Positions 62,801-64,000 of a stretch of DNA of 64,000 bases are shown here, in pieces. Source of the stretch: an uncultured Aquimarina sp. (GTDB taxonomy: Bacteria > Bacteroidota > Bacteroidia > Flavobacteriales > Flavobacteriaceae); contig CANMMM010000018.1 of assembly GCA_947498935.1 (NCBI GenBank), forward strand, positions 45,937 to 109,936. Reading direction: 5' to 3'. The stretch's first letter is position 1. Each line of letters opens with the position of its first letter. The position numbers and the translations under genes were made by a program. The notes below the pieces were generated by a model. It was not told where the DNA came from. It saw nothing but the letters and a program-made list of their open reading frames with translations, and did no database searches.

Positions 62801-64000
62801 TGGAATACCATCATTATCACTATCCAAGTCTTGGAAGTTGGGAATACCGTCGCCATCACTATCAATATCTAGTGGATTCGCTGCTGTGTATGGGTTGTTA
62901 TCGCCATCTAAGTTTGGATCTTCAACGGTATCTAAAATACCATCGTTATCATCATCTAAGTCAACACTGTCTGGAATACCATCACCATCTAGATCATCAC
63001 TATCTCTGTAGTCTGGAGTACCATCCCCGTCACTATCAACTGCATCTGTTGGATCGCCATCATTATTTGGATCTGGATTCTCAGTGCTTGTTGGTAATCC
63101 ATCTTCATCATCATCCGTATCTAAATAATCCGGAGTACCATCACCATCACTGTCTTGATTCGTTGGATCGTTATCTCCGTCATAATCCTCGAATACCGTA
63201 TCAACACCATCACCATCATCATCTGTATCTAAATAATCTGGAATCGCATCTGTATCTGAATTCTGTGTAGCTCCTGTCGTTGGATCACCGTCGCCATCTG
63301 GATTTGGATTTTCTGCTAATGTTGGGATATTATCACCATCATCATCCGTATCTAAATAATCTGGAATACCATCGGTATCTGAATTCTGTGTAATTCCTGT
63401 GGTTGGATCGCCATCACCATCTGGATCTGGATTTTCAAATGCTGTATCTACTCCGTCACCATCATCATCTGTATCTAGATAATCTGGCGTACCATCGCCA
63501 TCACTGTCTTGATTCGTTGGATCGTTATCTCCGTCATAATCCTCAAATACCGTATCAACACCATCATTATCATCATCCGTATCTCGGTAATCAAACTCAT
63601 CTGTAGTGTCTGTATTGGTCAATACCAAGTTCGTACCATCAAATACTTCGTCATTTACATCAAATCCATCGTTTGGATCGGCTCCTTCATACGCATCTAA
63701 TAATCCATCACTATCGGTATCTGTAGTCGTAGTTGCAGGGGTAAATCCTGCCTCTACTGTATCTGGTACATTGTCATTATCACTATCCGTATCTATATAA
63801 TCTGGGGTGTCTACACCATCGGTGTTCTCTGGTGTGATTCCTGCATCTCCTGCACCTTCGTAGGCATCGTTCAATCCATCGCCGTCTGCATCCGCCTCAT
63901 TCACTGGAGTCAATGGATCATCAACTAATGGAGCAACATAACTACCTGAGGGCTGACTCTCTACATTATCTGGAATACCATCATTATCACTATCCAAGTC
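56810..64000 (-). CDS. Giant thrombospondin-type-3 repeat adhesin, type B T9SS cargo (N-terminus missing)
   Basis: The frame is open from the right edge to the stop at 56810, at least 2396 codons; the start lies outside the window. Almost the whole protein is acidic calcium-binding TSP type 3 repeats (D-x-D-x-D-G-x-P-D-x-x-D pattern such as DSDGDGTPDYLDTDDD), giving a long stiff calcium-dependent rod. The last about 90 residues are the gliding-motility-associated C-terminal domain (VFTALSPNGDNNNDKLMI, YNRWGVKVYS, LPVGTYYYVIEY, GYLYINR), which sends the protein through the type IX system and to the surface. Expected role: adhesion, gliding or surface binding. Neighbours: PorP/SprF and PorE-like genes. 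Confidence 0.95.
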   Translation of the reverse strand, partial: DLDSDNDGIPDNVESQPSGSYVAPLVDDPLTPVNEADADGDGLNDAYEGAGDAGITPENTDGVDTPDYIDTDSDNDNVPDTVEAGFTPATTTTDTDSDGLLDAYEGADPNDGFDVNDEVFDGTNLVLTNTDTTDEFDYRDTDDDNDGVDTVFEDYDGDNDPTNQDSDGDGTPDYLDTDDDGDGVDTAFENPDPDGDGDPTTGITQNSDTDGIPDYLDTDDDGDNIPTLAENPNPDGDGDPTTGATQNSDTDAIPDYLDTDDDGDGVDTVFEDYDGDNDPTNQDSDGDGTPDYLDTDDDEDGLPTSTENPDPNNDGDPTDAVDSDGDGTPDYRDSDDLDGDGIPDSVDLDDDNDGILDTVEDPNLDGDNNPYTAANPLDIDSDGDGIPNFQDLDSDNDGIPDNVEGQATTGYVAPLVDDPLTPVNEADGDGDGLNDAYEGAGDAGITPENTDGVDTPDYIDTDSDNDNVPDTVDAGLNPANDIGDADGDGLLDDYEGTNISDGYDVNDGFPNGSVDTLNTDGTDEVNFRDTDDDNDGLDTIAENYDGDTDPTDQDSDNDLTPDYLDVDDDNDGLNTIIEGADPNGNGLPDDAIDTDTDGVPNYLDTDDLDGDGVPDSLDIDNDNDGILDSVEDENLDGDNDPFTNPTDTDRDGIPNFQDIDSDNDGIPDNIEAQPSIGYIPPLEDDPLTPVNEADVDLDGLNDAYEGAGNEGITPEITAGADADYLDTDSDDDNVPDTIEAGFTLSTNPTDTDGDGLLNDFEGLNPNDGFDANDEVFDGTNLVLTNTDSTDEFDYRDTDDDNDGINTLFEDYDGDSDPTDQDSDGDGTPDYLDTDDDGDGVDTAFENPNPDGDGDPTTGATQNTDTDAIPDYLDTDDDGDNIPTLAENPNPDGDGDPNTGATQNSDTDAIPDYLDTDDDGDGVDTVFEDYDGDNDPTDQDTDGDGTPDYLDTDDDEDGLPTSTENPDPNNDGDPSDAVDSDGDGTPDYRDSDDLDGDGIPDTVDLDDDNDGILDTVEDPNLDGDNNPYTAANPLDIDSDGDGIPNFQDLDSDNDGIPDNVEGQPSASYTAPLVDDPLTPVNEADVDGDGLNDAYEGAGDAGITPENTDGVDTPDYIDTDSDNDNVPDTTEAGFTPATVVADTDSDGLLDVFEATDVNDGFDVNDEVFDGTNLVLTNTDSTDEFDYRDTDDDNDGLDTALENYDGDTDPTNQDSDGDLIPDYLDTDDDNDGLPTDSENADPNNDGDPTDAVDSDGDGTPDYLDTDDNDGDGIPDNVDLDDDNDGILDSVEDPNLDGDNNPFTEGTPGENDSDGDGIPNFLDIDSDNDGIPDNVEGQPSATYIAPLVDDPSTPANEADADGDGLNDAYEGAGDAGITPENTDVSDTPDYINTDSDNDNVSDTVEAGFTPATTTTDTDGDGLLNAYEGADPNDGFDVNDEVFDGTNLVLTNTDAADDFDYRDTDDDNDGVDTVFENYDGDTDPTNQDSDGDLIPDYLDVDDDGDGVNTVFENPNPDNDGNPNTGTPQNSDTDTIPDYLDTDDDGDNIPTLAENPNPDGDGDPTTGATQNSDTDVIPDYLDTDDDGDGVDTVFEDYDGDNDPTDQDTDDDGTPDYLDTDDDEDGIDTINENADPDNNGDPADAVDSDGDGTPDYIDRDDTDGDGIPDNVDLDDDNDGILDTVEDPNLDGDNNPYTEGTPGENDSDGDGIPNFLDIDSDNDGIPDNVEGQSTAGYIPPSGTDANGNGVDDAYDATGITPHNTDVTSAPDYINADADSDGVPDTVEAGLTPSTITVDTDNDGLLDGYEGADPSDGFDPNDELDLGSIDRPNTDGVDDVDYRDTDDDNDGLLTAEENYDGDTDPTDQDSDGDGTPDYLDVDDDNDGVDTINENADPNGNGTPDDAVDSDGDGIPDYLDADDVDGDGILDVVDIDIDNDGILNIDEDADADGDGNPFTNPTDSDADGIPDYQDLDSDNDGIPDNVEAQPTVGYISPSGVDTDADGLDDAYEGAGDEGITPVNTDGDDRPDHLDIDTDNDGVPDTIEAGLEITTSTTDTDGDGILNAYEGRDPNDGFDPNDELDAGSESTQNTDGIDEVDYRDLDDDNDGVLTAQENYDGDNDPTNQDTDGDGIPDYIDIDDDGDGVATVNEGPDPDTDGNPNTGSTQDTDDDGIPDYIDADDDGDGVPTANEGSNPDGDDDPNTGDTQDTDGNGIPDYLDPDDDGDSISTINELDNNGDGSSPDDTDGNGIPDYLDPDDDGDGQNTIDENPDPNGDGNADDAIDTDGDGVPNFLEPNTPIDPNEEDGIQVFTALSPNGDNNNDKLMIVGLENIENTVEIYNRWGVKVYSTKNYGRNDNFFRGISNGRVTIEERDELPVGTYYYVIEYTLESGERKNRAGYLYINR
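58100..64000 (-). repeat. Two-step higher-order repeat in the adhesin gene
   Basis: The landmark D-[LI]-DSDNDGIPDN[VI]E occurs near 64000, 62830, 62028, 60862, 60048, 58878 and 58111. The spacing alternates between about 1170 and 770-814 bp, so a unit of about 1.97 kb repeats about three times. Within it another landmark, DVNDEVFDGTNLVLTNTD, recurs. Short perfect repeats abound, which makes this region prone to recombination and to assembly error. Confidence 0.85.

Noticed and set aside
57000..63800. Many plus-strand frames rich in His, Tyr and Leu
   Set aside because: They are antisense shadows of the Asp/Gly-rich adhesin codons; their composition follows directly from the repeats on the other strand.
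57100..64000. CRISPR-like regular repeats
   Set aside because: The periodicity is that of TSP type 3 protein repeats in one long open frame, with no constant direct repeat and unique-spacer structure.

Overview
This window looks like chromosomal DNA from a marine-type member of the Flavobacteriaceae (Bacteroidota). The DNA is AT-rich. Several genes have the Bacteroidota -7 promoter element TAnnTTTG. There are many short lipoproteins, a PorP/SprF protein, cargo of the type IX secretion system (both type A and type B sorting domains), and an Hcp of the Bacteroidota type VI (subtype iii) class. A genus cannot be fixed from the sequence alone.

Layout. 1-3335: a giant leucine-rich-repeat secreted protein whose C-terminus lies off the left edge. 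3.3-7.8 kb: an accessory stretch of unrelated minus-strand genes of unknown function, separated by repeated spacers. 7.8-13.3 kb: a VOC protein, a di-haem cytochrome c peroxidase, a TPR-CHAT protease-like protein and a small unknown. 13.4-16.4 kb: RecG and a fascin-fold lipoprotein. 17.2-18.7 kb: an orphan nucleotidyltransferase of the CBASS/SMODS class that has lost its catalytic aspartates and is fused to a two-helix SLATT membrane domain. 19.2-33.3 kb: mostly housekeeping (LysR/rhodanese pair, GNAT, pta-ackA, a TlpA-like lipoprotein, pheT, a beta-propeller protein). 33.5-39.4 kb: a YbiT-like ABC-F ATPase, a lipoprotein, a short-chain dehydrogenase, the SRP RNA and a glutaminyl cyclase. 39.4-44.9 kb: an orphan type VI secretion cargo island, with Hcp (TssD), an extension cut off by an in-frame amber codon, a predicted cysteine-peptidase effector and a tandem array of five paralogous lipoproteins that are probably immunity proteins. 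45-49 kb: a LamG/BNR polysaccharide-active protein exported by T9SS. 49.8-53.4 kb: a DEAD-box helicase, a carboxypeptidase-regulatory-domain protein and TrmH. 53.7-64 kb: an OmpA/PD40 protein, PorP/SprF and a giant acidic thrombospondin-type-3 repeat adhesin whose N-terminus lies off the right edge. These last three are a standard type IX export and adhesion set.

Two dispersed repeat families run through the window. Family A (seven copies of 86-101 bp) has conserved ends GCGTTAGGGATAG / GTAACGCCC and a central hairpin that differs in sequence between copies but keeps its pairing; two copies supply stop codons to neighbouring genes. Family B (about ten complete or partial copies, about 160 bp) has terminal inverted repeats GAAGTGGTTTAAAC and looks like a non-autonomous mobile element. 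A related element with an 18-bp perfect inverted repeat and several local direct repeats are also present.

The strongest candidates for something new are the catalytically dead SMODS-SLATT fusion and the Hcp-effector module with its expanded, repeat-truncated immunity array. All assignments rest on reading the sequence and remembered family features; no database search was possible.
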